Origin: Winogradskyella litoriviva
GTDB taxonomy: Bacteria; Bacteroidota; Bacteroidia; Flavobacteriales; Flavobacteriaceae
Length of the DNA stretch: 64,000 nucleotides
Direction: 5' to 3'
Assembly (NCBI RefSeq): GCF_013249065.1
Contig: NZ_JABRWQ010000001.1
Span: forward strand, 558,001-622,000
Shown: in pieces, positions 43,553 through 52,494 of the stretch
How positions within the stretch are numbered: position 1 is the stretch's first letter
How the letters are laid out: each line of letters begins with the position of its first letter
Position numbers and translations under genes: made by a program
Notes under the pieces: model-generated
What the model saw: only the letters and a program-made list of their open reading frames with translations
Database searches by the model: none
Told to the model about the DNA's origin: nothing

Positions 43553-45910
43553 TTAGAAATCTACATCAATATTATCTTCTGGAAGCTCTGAGCCTCCAAT
43601 ATCGCCTTCATCTCTAGCTTCACAATCAATATCAATTTTTAAGTCTGAAGGTTTATCAAATTTACCATCAGAAACATCTAGAGTTTTATCTGCATAACAA
43701 GCTTTCATGTATAATCCCCAAATTGGTAACGCCATTGATGCACCTTGACCATAATGAATGGATTTAAAATGCGCTGCTCTATCTTCTGCGCCAACCCAAA
43801 CACCTGTGACCAAATTAGGTACCATACCCATAAACCAACCATCACTTTGGTTTTGAGTTGTCCCTGTTTTACCTGCTATAGGATTAGTTAACTCATATGG
43901 ATAACCTGTCATAACTTCTTTATAAACGGATGAATTTGCAAGCCATTTAGAATTATGTCTAAGACGCTTACCTGAACCTGCTTGCGTTACACCTTCCATA
44001 AGATTAACTGTAACATAAGCAACCTCTTCACTTAATACATCTTTACTTTCTGGCTTAAACTGATAAAGAACCGTACCGTTTTTGTCTTCAATACGCGTTA
44101 CCATAACAGGTTTATTGTAAACGCCTTTGTTAGCAAATGTTGAATAAGCCGCAACCATTTCGTAAATACTAATATCTGGTGTACCTAATGCAATTGCGGG
44201 AACGGGTAAAATCTCAGAAGTAATTCCTAATTTTTTTGCCATTTCTACAACAGGTTGTGGTCCAATTTCATTCATTAAACGTGCTGTAACCGTGTTAGTA
44301 GAACTTGCTAAAGCATCTTTAAGGGTTTGCTTACCAGAATATCTTCCATCCGAATTTTTAACCGTCCAAGGTTCTGGATTCCCATACTTATCAGCTTCAA
44401 TTGTAATTTGTGTTCTTGGAAAAGAATCGCAAGGTGAAAATTGCAATTGATCAATTGCTGTTGCATAAACAAAAGGCTTAAAGGTAGATCCGACTTGACG
44501 TTTTCCTTGTTTCACCATATCGTACTGAAAATGCTTGTAATTCATTCCTCCAACCCAAGCTTTCACATGCCCTGTAAGCGGATCCATTGACATCATTCCT
44601 GGACGCAAAAAAGATTTATAATAGCGCATTGAATCTATTGGCTTCATAACCGTATCTACTTCACTTGCTTTGCCATCTACCCACTTAAAAACTCGCATTT
44701 GAGTAGGCTTTTCAAAGGATGCCTTAATTTCCTTATCTGACTTTCCTTGATTTTTAAGAATTCTCCAACGTTCACCTCGCTTCATTCCGTCATTCATTAA
44801 CTTGGTTTCTTCGGCTTTGGTTAAATCTAAAAATGGTGCTGTTTTATTTCGATCTGGTGTGTTTTGATTATCAAATTCTGCTTGCAATCTTGGCATGTGC
44901 ATAGCAATAGCATCCTCTGCATATTGTTGCATACGAGAATCGATGGTTGTGTAAACTTTTAAACCATCACTATATAAATCGTATTTGCTACCATCTGGTT
45001 TTCTATTCTTTTCATCATTTGCCCAATCTTTCATAAAGCCTCTAAGGTATTCTCTAAAATAAGTAGCTATACCTTGACTATGTGTTTCTGGAGTAAAATC
45101 TAAATCTAATTCTGTTTTTTGAAGCGAATCTTTTACTTCTTCCGTGATATAATCATATTTAAACATTTGAGACAAAACAACGTTACGTCTATTTTTAACG
45201 CCTACTGGATTTCTGGAAGGAATAGGGTTGTATAAAGAAGAATTTTTAAACATACCTACTAACATTGCAGATTCTTTTACATCTAAATCTATTGGTTCTT
45301 TATTGAAATAAATTCTAGAAGCGGAACGAATACCATCTGCATTATTACCAAAATCATAGATATTAAAATACATTGCTATAATTTCTTCTTTAGTGTATTG
45401 ACGTTCTAATTTAATGGCAAGAACCCATTCTTTTATCTTTTGAGTTAACCTACTAAAAATGTTTCTAGATGCTACTCCAACAAACAATTGACGTGATAAT
45501 TGTTGTGAAATTGTACTAGCACCTCCTCTTCCTCCTAAAAAGAAAAATGCTCTTAGTGTCCCTCGACCATCTATACCAGAATGTTCAAAAAAACGCGTGT
45601 CTTCAGTTGCAATTAATGCATCTACTAAATTTTTTGGTAATTCTTCAAAACCAATAGGTGTTCTATTATCGTCAAAATAAAATTTACCTAAGGTCTTATC
45701 ATCAGAAGAAATAATTTCTGTCGCTAAATTTGTTTCAGGATTTTCTAATCTAGTATAATCTGGCATTTCACCTAAAAAACCCCATGATGCCAACAAAAAT
45801 GGTAGTATTACAGCTGCAACACCACATAAAAAAAGGATCCAAAACCAACGTACATATTTTGTAAAATCTAAAGTCTCTTTTTTAGACTGAGTTGTTTTCT
45901 TTTTTGCCAT
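43553..45910 (-). CDS. Penicillin-binding protein 1A (bifunctional)
   Basis: A 785-residue class A PBP: N-terminal cytoplasmic tail and TM (about 20-45), glycosyltransferase GT51 domain with EDTRFFEHSGIDGRG and GASTISQQLSRQLF, then transpeptidase with active-site STFK (in RQVGSTFKPFVYATAID), SSTN and KTGTT. It polymerises and cross-links peptidoglycan at the outer face of the inner membrane. It starts 5 bases after gldH. The order ricT-gldH-PBP1A is one I associate with Flavobacteriia; it probably reflects one transcript. Confidence 0.93.
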   Translation of the reverse strand: MAKKKTTQSKKETLDFTKYVRWFWILFLCGVAAVILPFLLASWGFLGEMPDYTRLENPETNLATEIISSDDKTLGKFYFDDNRTPIGFEELPKNLVDALIATEDTRFFEHSGIDGRGTLRAFFFLGGRGGASTISQQLSRQLFVGVASRNIFSRLTQKIKEWVLAIKLERQYTKEEIIAMYFNIYDFGNNADGIRSASRIYFNKEPIDLDVKESAMLVGMFKNSSLYNPIPSRNPVGVKNRRNVVLSQMFKYDYITEEVKDSLQKTELDLDFTPETHSQGIATYFREYLRGFMKDWANDEKNRKPDGSKYDLYSDGLKVYTTIDSRMQQYAEDAIAMHMPRLQAEFDNQNTPDRNKTAPFLDLTKAEETKLMNDGMKRGERWRILKNQGKSDKEIKASFEKPTQMRVFKWVDGKASEVDTVMKPIDSMRYYKSFLRPGMMSMDPLTGHVKAWVGGMNYKHFQYDMVKQGKRQVGSTFKPFVYATAIDQLQFSPCDSFPRTQITIEADKYGNPEPWTVKNSDGRYSGKQTLKDALASSTNTVTARLMNEIGPQPVVEMAKKLGITSEILPVPAIALGTPDISIYEMVAAYSTFANKGVYNKPVMVTRIEDKNGTVLYQFKPESKDVLSEEVAYVTVNLMEGVTQAGSGKRLRHNSKWLANSSVYKEVMTGYPYELTNPIAGKTGTTQNQSDGWFMGMVPNLVTGVWVGAEDRAAHFKSIHYGQGASMALPIWGLYMKACYADKTLDVSDGKFDKPSDLKIDIDCEARDEGDIGGSELPEDNIDVDF

Positions 45911-45915
45911 ATCTA

Positions 45916-46431
45916 TTACTTTTGAGTCTGTTCTACTCTAAACCCTATATCTGTTATTCCCTCTAAATTAACGACACCATTAACTTCACCATTGTTTCTC
46001 ATGGCATGCTGAATGTTCACTGTATAATCACCTTCTTCTGTAAATTTAAAAGGTTTCTTAAATCCTCTATACCACAATTTATTTTCTTTTATATCTGAAA
46101 AACCTGTGCCCAATAATTCTCCATTTGGTGCTGCCATTTTGTATTCTAAAGTATCTGTTACTGCTTTACCATTAGGATAATTTAATTCAACCAGAAGAAA
46201 TAAATTACTAAATTTATAAGCATCTGTATTTCTTAAATTAACGTACAAATTGTAATTATTTAATGTATCTGGAGCAGTAAATTTGAAACTTGCAATAGAA
46301 TCTTTATTCCATTGATTGGGTACAGATTGATACTCATCAAACACAGCTTTTGAGTCGCAACTTGTTATTATAAAACAACCTAGTAGAACTAAAACTAACC
46401 TGTTAGTCCTTTTTAGCATTAGATTTAGCAT
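45916..46431 (-). CDS. gldH: Gliding motility lipoprotein GldH
   Basis: A 171-residue lipoprotein (lipobox ITSC at Cys25 of this start; a second ATG four codons in, MLKRTNRL, is also possible). The mature sequence CDSKAVFDEYQSVPNQWNKD and YNLYVNLRNTDAYKFSNLFLL is typical of GldH. GldH is needed for flavobacterial gliding and for stability of the GldKLMN core, which is also the T9SS motor. Its start overlaps the end of ricT by 29 bases in another frame. The subtilase at 35.9 kb is a likely T9SS cargo. Confidence 0.92.
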   Translation of the reverse strand: MLNLMLKRTNRLVLVLLGCFIITSCDSKAVFDEYQSVPNQWNKDSIASFKFTAPDTLNNYNLYVNLRNTDAYKFSNLFLLVELNYPNGKAVTDTLEYKMAAPNGELLGTGFSDIKENKLWYRGFKKPFKFTEEGDYTVNIQHAMRNNGEVNGVVNLEGITDIGFRVEQTQK

Positions 46432-47680
46432 TTGTTCTGGCTTTTGGTTTTTGATTGCGGTTTCGATTTTGAGATTTATTTTTATTATTGGTGTTATTAC
46501 CTTTGTTAGTATTATTCTTATTGTTGTTACTTCTGTTCTTGTTGTTTCGGTTATTCCTATTGTTTTTACGTTTCTTATTCGGTTTTGGACTATCGAAACG
46601 TGTTAAACTATCTTGACCTACAACGTTTTCAAACTCATTTTTTGTATCTTCTATATGCTCTGCTGCATACTCTTCTAGACTAGCTACTTTTTCCCTTTTC
46701 TTATTTTTCTCTATAATTTCATTAGCTTGCTCTGTAGTAATAATATGCCAATTCATCCATTCACCTTCATAAGCATACCACATTAAACCTTTAAAAATAT
46801 CGGTCTTTTGGCACACTGCATTTCCTTTTTCAGTATATAATTTAACATCAGATTTTGGAAACGCTTTTAAGGCATCTAAATAAGCATCTAACTCATAATT
46901 AAGACAGCATTTTAGCTTACCACATTGTCCGGCAAGTTTTAATGGATTTAATGATAGTTGTTGGTAACGTGCAGCAGATGTACTTACGGATCTAAAATCG
47001 GTTAACCATGTAGAACAACATAATTCTCTACCACAAGAACCAATACCTCCAAGCCTTGCCGCTTCTTGCCTAAAGCCAACTTGTTTCATCTCAATACGTG
47101 TTCTAAACTCGCGCGCAAATACTTTAATAAGTTCTCTAAAATCTACACGCTCTTCTGCTGTGTAATAAAAAGTAGCTTTACTGCCATCACCTTGAAATTC
47201 AATATCTGAAATTTTCATTTTCAGATTTAAATCTATAGCAAACTGACGTGCTTTTACCTTCATTGGCTCCTCCTTATCTCTAGCAGCCGACCAAATATCA
47301 ATATCTTTTTGTGATGCTTTTCGGTATATTTTTAAAACATTTTCAGCGTCGTCTAGTTTTACTTTTTTACGCTTCATTTGCACACGCACTAATTCGCCAG
47401 TAAGTGTAACCATACCAATATCGTGACCAGACTTTGCCTGAGTAGCCACAATATCTCCAATGCTTAATGTTAAGTTTTCTGTGTTTTTATAATAGTGTTT
47501 TCTGCCGTTTTTAAAACGTACTTCTACACCTATAAACGGTTTTTGTCCGTTTGGAAGTGACATGTTTGCTAACCAATCAAAAACAGTAAGTTTATTGCAG
47601 CTATCTGTGCCGCAAGTCCCATTGTTTTTGCATCCTTTTGGTTGGCCATCTTCTCCAGTTGCGCAACTGTTACAAGCCAT
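46403..47680 (-). CDS. ricT: RicT-like PSP1-domain protein
   Basis: A 425-residue PSP1 (YaaT/RicT) protein. It has an N-terminal cysteine cluster (MACNSCATG, CKNNGTCGTDSC), the PSP1 core with QVGFRQEAARLGGIGSCGRELCCSTWL and LAGQCGKLKCCLNYELD (conserved cysteines), and a 60-residue Lys/Asn-rich tail of low complexity. In Bacillus RicT works with RicA and RicF in a complex with Fe-S clusters that affects RNase Y and mRNA maturation; no RicA or RicF is seen here. The tail overlaps the gldH start by 29 bases. Confidence 0.88.
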   Translation of the reverse strand: MACNSCATGEDGQPKGCKNNGTCGTDSCNKLTVFDWLANMSLPNGQKPFIGVEVRFKNGRKHYYKNTENLTLSIGDIVATQAKSGHDIGMVTLTGELVRVQMKRKKVKLDDAENVLKIYRKASQKDIDIWSAARDKEEPMKVKARQFAIDLNLKMKISDIEFQGDGSKATFYYTAEERVDFRELIKVFAREFRTRIEMKQVGFRQEAARLGGIGSCGRELCCSTWLTDFRSVSTSAARYQQLSLNPLKLAGQCGKLKCCLNYELDAYLDALKAFPKSDVKLYTEKGNAVCQKTDIFKGLMWYAYEGEWMNWHIITTEQANEIIEKNKKREKVASLEEYAAEHIEDTKNEFENVVGQDSLTRFDSPKPNKKRKNNRNNRNNKNRSNNNKNNTNKGNNTNNKNKSQNRNRNQKPKARTNAKSNAKKD

Positions 47681-47840
47681 AAAAAATTTATATATTAAAT
47701 CTAGAGTCTTTAAAAAACTAGATATAGGATTCGTAAATAATTAATGAGTAAAGATAAGATTATTTCTTTAGCTTACTAAAACTCAATGTTTATTGTTTTT
47801 AATCTGAACTAGAAAACTGATTTAATTTATGCTTCTTTTA

Positions 47841-48071
47841 TTAAATATTTTTTACCGAAATTATTTTTACAGGACATGCTTTTGAGGCGTTTTCACAAGA
47901 TTCTAAAATTTCATAATCTTTAGATTTTAGGGTATAAAATCCTTTTTTTTCTTCGGAATGCAGCAATACAGATTTGCCGTCTTTTTTAGACATTTGAAAC
48001 TGATTTGGTGCTAATTCTACACAATAATTACAGCCAATACATTTGTTGCGTTGTAGTGTAATAACAACCAT
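47841..48071 (-). CDS. Small 4Fe-4S ferredoxin
   Basis: A 76-residue ferredoxin with one cluster site: RNKCIGCNYCVELAPNQFQM (CxxCxxC) near the start and ASKACPVKII (CP) near the end, plus an extra Cys in ESCENASKACP giving the fourth ligand. Its ATG overlaps the trhP stop by one base, so it is translationally coupled to TrhP. Inference: it passes electrons to the U32 enzyme or another local redox reaction. Confidence 0.88.
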   Translation of the reverse strand: MVVITLQRNKCIGCNYCVELAPNQFQMSKKDGKSVLLHSEEKKGFYTLKSKDYEILESCENASKACPVKIISVKNI

Positions 48072-49315
48072 TATGCTTCTACTTTATTTTCTACAATTTT
48101 GTATAATTTGTCTGATGGCCTAATTCTAAAATCTAATGGAATTGTAACAGAATCGCCTTTAGTGCCTTTTAATAATTTTTCATCATTAACCAACATTTCC
48201 TTCAATTGAAATTCTTTAGCTCCAGTTGTTGGACCTGTAATTAAAATAGTATCATCTATAGAAATATCGTACGCTTCAATTTTAAATTCACCAATTTTTG
48301 CTTTTGGATAAAAGTGAACACCTTTACCAATATAAACTTTCTTTTGTGTAGCATGGCTACCAGAACCTTTACTCCATTCGCCTAACTTCTGACCTAAATA
48401 ATAACCACTCCAAAAACCACGATTATAGACCTTTTCTAATTCTTGCATCCAAGAAATTACTTGTTCTTTAGAATAATTATCATTAGCTATGCTATCGATG
48501 GCTTCCCTGTAACATTTTATAACCTTAGCAACATATTCTGGTGCGCGACCTCGACCTTCAATTTTTAAAACTTTTATACCAGCATCTGCAACTTGGTCTA
48601 AAAAATCTATAGTACATAAATCTTTAGGCGACATAATGTACTCGTTATCTAGTTCCATTTCTACACCAGTTTCTTGATCAATAACGGTATATTTTTTTCT
48701 GCAATTTTGTTTACAAGCGCCTCTATTTGCAGAAGAGTTATGTGCATGTAAACTCATATAACATTTACCAGAAACAGCCATACAAAGTGCACCATGACCA
48801 AATATTTCAATTTCTACTAATCGTCCTGAAGGCCCTTTTATTTGTTCTTTTTCAATCTGCTCAGTAATATGTTTTACTTGCCTTAAGCTGACTTCTCTAC
48901 TTAATACCATAGTATCAGCAAATAATGCGTAGAATTTTACTGTTTCAATATTAGTAATGTTTATTTGTGTAGAGATATGCACTTCCATATTATGCTCTCT
49001 TGCAACGGCAATAACAGCTTGATCCATTGCTATAACAGCAGTAACATTAGCTTGCTTGGCTTGTTTAATTAATGTTTTTACAATTGATAAATCATGATCG
49101 TATATAATGGTATTTAAGGTAAGGTAGGTTCTTACATTTTTAGCTTCGCATCGTTTAACTATTTCTGGTAGATCTTCTAAAGTGAAGTTAATTGTAGCTC
49201 TTGCTCTCATATTGAGTTGCTCTACGCCAAAATAAATTGAATCTGCACCATTATCTAAGGCTGCCTGTAAGGATTCAAAATTTCCTGCAGGTGCCATTAA
49301 CTCTATCTTTTGCAT
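48071..49315 (-). CDS. trhP: U32-family tRNA hydroxylation protein TrhP
   Basis: A 414-residue U32 family protein: MAPAGNFESLQAALDNGADSIYFG start, EIFGHGALCMAVSGKCYMS, NRGACKQNCRKKY and SPKDLCTIDFLDQVADAGIKVLKIEGRGR. The Cys cluster (C in GALC, GKC, GAC, QNC) binds an Fe-S cluster in relatives. TrhP (formerly YegQ) makes 5-hydroxyuridine at tRNA position 34 using prephenate and Fe-S proteins. The neighbouring ferredoxin and TrhO support this over the paralogous rRNA-modifying RlhA. Confidence 0.83.
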   Translation of the reverse strand: MQKIELMAPAGNFESLQAALDNGADSIYFGVEQLNMRARATINFTLEDLPEIVKRCEAKNVRTYLTLNTIIYDHDLSIVKTLIKQAKQANVTAVIAMDQAVIAVAREHNMEVHISTQINITNIETVKFYALFADTMVLSREVSLRQVKHITEQIEKEQIKGPSGRLVEIEIFGHGALCMAVSGKCYMSLHAHNSSANRGACKQNCRKKYTVIDQETGVEMELDNEYIMSPKDLCTIDFLDQVADAGIKVLKIEGRGRAPEYVAKVIKCYREAIDSIANDNYSKEQVISWMQELEKVYNRGFWSGYYLGQKLGEWSKGSGSHATQKKVYIGKGVHFYPKAKIGEFKIEAYDISIDDTILITGPTTGAKEFQLKEMLVNDEKLLKGTKGDSVTIPLDFRIRPSDKLYKIVENKVEA

Positions 49316-49322
49316 AACTAAA

Positions 49323-50396
49323 TTAGATATTGTTAGGTTTCATGGTTTCAAAAATGTTGCGCAAATCCTTTTTATAAGGTAAATGATCTGCTCGTCCTTT
49401 TTTGAATATATCATTGCTATTACCTTGTCCTTTTCTTAGAGCTTTTTGCTCTTCGTATGGCAATTTACTTATTTCCATACAATTTGTAGAGCAACAATTC
49501 TCCATCTTTTCTTTACACGAGTCGCATTGTATAAACAGTAAGTGACAGGCTTCATTAGCACAATTGGTATGCAAATCTGCTGGCTCACCACATTGATGGC
49601 AATTGGCGATAACATCATCTGAAATGCGTTCTGAACGACGTTGATCAAACACAAAATTCTTACCTAAAAATTTATTTTCTAAACCTTCGGCTTCAATTTG
49701 ACGCACATAATTAATAATGCCACCTTCTAACTGAAACACATTTTTAAATCCTTTGTGTTTGTAATACGCACTTGCTTTTTCGCAACGGATTCCACCTGTG
49801 CAATACATTACCAATTTCTTATCGTCTTTATGTTCTCTTAAATCTTCTTCAATTAAATCTAAAGATTCTCTAAAGGTATCAACATCTGGCGTTACGGCAT
49901 TTTTAAAATGACCGATTTCGCTTTCGTAGTGATTTCTCATATCTACCAAAACCGTATTTGGATCTTCAATGAGCTCGTTAAATTTTTCGGCATTTACATG
50001 AATACCTTTATTAGTAACATCAAAAGAAGCATCGTTTAATCCATCTGCGACTATTTTATTACGCACTTTTACTTTTAGCTTTAAAAAGGCAAAATTATCA
50101 TGCTCAACAGCAATATTTAATCTTACATTTTCTAAAAACGAAATGGTGTCTAAATGATTTTTGAAAGGTTCAAAATTTTCAGCTGGCACAGAGAGTTGTG
50201 CGTTAATACCTTCGTTTGCCACGTAAATTCTTCCTAAGACATCTAACGCGTCCCAAGCTAAAAATAGATGGTTTCTAAAAATTTCGGTATTACCAATTTT
50301 GGCGTACTTGTAGAAAGAGATTGTTAAGCGTTCTTTTCCGGCTTGTTCAATAAGTTCTGCTCTTTCTTTAGCACTTAAGTTATTGTACAGTTGCAT
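49323..50396 (-). CDS. trhO: O2-dependent tRNA uridine-34 hydroxylase TrhO
   Basis: A 357-residue YceA/TrhO protein with N-terminal acylphosphatase-like domain (FYKYAKIGNTEIFRNHLFLAW), rhodanese domain with active-site Cys in MYCTGGIRCEKASAYYKHKG, and C-terminal cysteine-rich zinc region (CHQCG, CANEACHLLFIQCDSCKEKMENCC). It hydroxylates U34 of tRNA with molecular oxygen. It precedes trhP by 7 bases on the same strand, placing the O2-dependent and O2-independent routes to the same modified base in one operon. Confidence 0.92.
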   Translation of the reverse strand: MQLYNNLSAKERAELIEQAGKERLTISFYKYAKIGNTEIFRNHLFLAWDALDVLGRIYVANEGINAQLSVPAENFEPFKNHLDTISFLENVRLNIAVEHDNFAFLKLKVKVRNKIVADGLNDASFDVTNKGIHVNAEKFNELIEDPNTVLVDMRNHYESEIGHFKNAVTPDVDTFRESLDLIEEDLREHKDDKKLVMYCTGGIRCEKASAYYKHKGFKNVFQLEGGIINYVRQIEAEGLENKFLGKNFVFDQRRSERISDDVIANCHQCGEPADLHTNCANEACHLLFIQCDSCKEKMENCCSTNCMEISKLPYEEQKALRKGQGNSNDIFKKGRADHLPYKKDLRNIFETMKPNNI

Positions 50397-50492
50397 GCTA
50401 TACTAATTTTAAGGTTAAAGAATAATTAATAGTTACTTCAGTAATAGCTTTAGTAACATTGGGCAAAGGTAGACTTTTTAGTGAAAAGGCAT

Positions 50493-50528
50493 AAAAAAAA
50501 GCACTTTGATAATATCAAAGTGCTTTTT
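50493..50528. terminator. Bidirectional terminator
   Basis: GCACTTTGAT-AAT-ATCAAAGTGC between an A8 and a T5 run. On the minus strand it gives the longer U run, so it ends transcripts coming from the ECF promoter at 50720 and from the SusD gene. Confidence 0.88.
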
Positions 50529-50713
50529 AGATTAACTACTAACTTAAAAACTAAAAATTTACAAAAGTCAATCTACACCGGCTTTACAACTATAGAGGAA
50601 TACACGATAATTGAAACACCTAATGTTTTTGTAATACGTTTAAAAAGAGGATGTTTGTTTATAAAAACTGCTCCATCTTTTTAATAGTATTCATAGCAAT
50701 TTTTTCCTTTTTC
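50529..50713 (-). ncRNA. Short transcript unit under an ECF promoter
   Basis: From the ECF promoter at 50720-50746 (minus strand) to the terminator at 50493-50528 there are about 190 bases without a credible gene. Frames present: an 18-codon one (50659-50715, MKKEKIAMNTIKKMEQFL) whose ATG lies at the predicted start site. It may be a regulatory RNA, a tiny peptide gene, or the remains of a deleted gene. Inference from promoter and terminator only. Confidence 0.35.
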
Positions 50714-50719
50714 ATTTAG

Positions 50720-50746
50720 TAGATGCAAAAAGTGTAAAAGGGTTGC
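50720..50746 (-). promoter_or_regulatory. ECF-type promoter A
   Basis: On the minus strand: ACGCAACCCTTTT, then TTTTTGCATCTAC. GCAACC and CATCTA are separated by 15 bases, as in promoters B and C. It reads away from SusD into a gene-poor stretch. Confidence 0.7.
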
Positions 50747-50764
50747 GTTAAAAATTGAAAAAAA

Positions 50765-52252
50765 TTAATTTTGATTATTTATAAATTCGTTGTTCGCAAT
50801 TACTATTTGAGGTATTTCAAAGGTTAATCTCTCATCATTGTGTGTAAAAGATTGCCCAGCTAAATAAAAGTGATTATCACCTCTTATACCTGTTGATCTA
50901 TGATTTCGCTTTAAAGCTAAATACGTTTTTCCTTCTCCCCATAATTCAATACGTGTTTGTAGGTATATTTCATCTTGTAGTGCAGTACCTGACAAACCAT
51001 TTAAATAAGATATATCCGGAATACGCTGTGATAAAACCTCAGACAAAGCGGTTCTGGCAGCTACATCTTGTCCTATTTTTGCCAATGATTCTGCCTTTAA
51101 TAAATGTAATTCTGCAATTCTCATATAAATATAATCTGCTTTAATAAAGGGAATTATACCCTCCACTCCACCACCTACTAAAAGATCTGAATCGTAAAAC
51201 TTACCTGTTGGCATCAAAAAAATCTCTGGAGAAAACTGAGTTTTTCTAATATCATTTGCAGGAATGGCATCATACAAATTCTGATCAATCCCTTTATGTT
51301 CACCTTCTGCAGCATAACCATAAGTATAATAATCCATTTGTCCCCACCATGAAGCATAAAGTAAACCTACCTCATCAGTTATATCTGCTCCCCAAAGCCA
51401 TCCTGGTATCGAAACATCATTAAAACCTCCTGTAACCTCAGTACTATTCATAATAGTTGCTCCACTATTTGAAATAACAGCATCACACAAGGTTACTATT
51501 TCATCCATACGAGACACATCTTGTTGTGCAGCAATAGCATAAGCTAAAATTGACTGCGCCACGATTTTATTGACATGTTTTTTGTTGGGTCTATTGTAAC
51601 CATCTAATAACAAAATAGCATTTTGAAGATCACCTTCAATTAACTCAAAGACCTCTGTTGTTGTTGATTTTCCGACATTAACATTAGAAACGTCTGTATA
51701 TAGAGGTAGTATTTCAGCCGTTGGATTATAATCATTAGTCATAAATTGAGTTAGGTAAAAATATGAATGTGCTCTCATAGCTAATGCTTGCCCAAAAAAA
51801 TGACGATTCTCATCGCTTACGAGATCTTCGTCTACTCCACCCAAAGCATCTATGATACTATTGGCGGTTTCAATTATACTATAATAATGCGTCCACACTA
51901 ATTGGTTGTCTATTTTAGTAAAATCTACTGTACTTTCATATTTACAAACATCTTGATACCATCCATAAGGTAAATAGTTATAAACACCGACGGATAACGC
52001 CATATCTCCTGTTAATAAATCTGAATATATATCATAACCTTTATGGCCTAAATCATCATGACGAAATGAAATTCCTGACGTACCTCCAGTTCCAGGAGTA
52101 TACATTTTAGCATATAGATCCTCTATTAATTGATTTACAACAACTGGATCAACGTTATTTTCCGTTGATTCATTTTCTAAATCATCGGAACATGAGAAAA
52201 CTGTTAAAAAAAGAACTATTGTAATTAATGGTTTAGTAATTCTTATTTTCAT
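50765..52252 (-). CDS. RagB/SusD-family outer-membrane lipoprotein
   Basis: A 495-residue SusD homologue with lipobox ending VFSC (Cys21) followed by SDDLENE, a surface-export-like acidic run. The TPR-like helices (AMRAHSYFYLTQFM, TTTEVFELIEGDLQNAILLLDGYNRPNKKHVNKIVAQSILA) and the C-terminal RIAELHLLKAESLAKIGQD, RIELWGEGKTYLALKR are typical. SusD proteins lid a SusC TonB-dependent transporter, but no SusC gene is adjacent, making this an orphan here. It is preceded by ECF promoter B, with a leader of about 130 bases. Confidence 0.9.
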   Translation of the reverse strand: MKIRITKPLITIVLFLTVFSCSDDLENESTENNVDPVVVNQLIEDLYAKMYTPGTGGTSGISFRHDDLGHKGYDIYSDLLTGDMALSVGVYNYLPYGWYQDVCKYESTVDFTKIDNQLVWTHYYSIIETANSIIDALGGVDEDLVSDENRHFFGQALAMRAHSYFYLTQFMTNDYNPTAEILPLYTDVSNVNVGKSTTTEVFELIEGDLQNAILLLDGYNRPNKKHVNKIVAQSILAYAIAAQQDVSRMDEIVTLCDAVISNSGATIMNSTEVTGGFNDVSIPGWLWGADITDEVGLLYASWWGQMDYYTYGYAAEGEHKGIDQNLYDAIPANDIRKTQFSPEIFLMPTGKFYDSDLLVGGGVEGIIPFIKADYIYMRIAELHLLKAESLAKIGQDVAARTALSEVLSQRIPDISYLNGLSGTALQDEIYLQTRIELWGEGKTYLALKRNHRSTGIRGDNHFYLAGQSFTHNDERLTFEIPQIVIANNEFINNQN

Positions 52253-52386
52253 AATAATTAGTTTTTGATTGGTTAATAAAAATGAAAAAGAATTGAGTTA
52301 ATACTGCTTTTTAAAATTTTAATGAGGCTTCGAAGACTTGTACTATTTTTTACAACAACAGTAACAACAAGTTCTATTTCAATTAT

Positions 52387-52413
52387 TAGATGTAAAATAC
52401 GGAAAACGGTTGC
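52387..52413 (-). promoter_or_regulatory. ECF-type promoter B (SusD gene)
   Basis: Minus strand: GACGCAACCGTTTT, then TTTTACATCTAATA; GCAACC and CATCTA separated by 15 bases, identical geometry to A and C. It lies about 135 bases before the SusD ATG. Confidence 0.72.
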
Positions 52414-52455
52414 GTCATAAAACTGAAAAAAATAAATAATAAATAAAATTAGCCG

Positions 52456-52463
52456 TATTTTTG
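52456..52463 (+). promoter_or_regulatory. -7 promoter motif for recA
   Basis: TATTTTTG matches TAnnTTTG, 31 bases before the recA ATG. It is divergent from ECF promoter B. No obvious LexA-like box was seen. Confidence 0.5.
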
Positions 52464-52494
52464 AAATCAGATTAATTCAGAAAAAAAAGAACAA

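Noticed and set aside
50481..50684. 67-codon plus-strand frame
   Set aside because: Its 5' part runs through a perfect terminator hairpin and there is no promoter motif; the minus strand offers a better explanation (ECF promoter to terminator).
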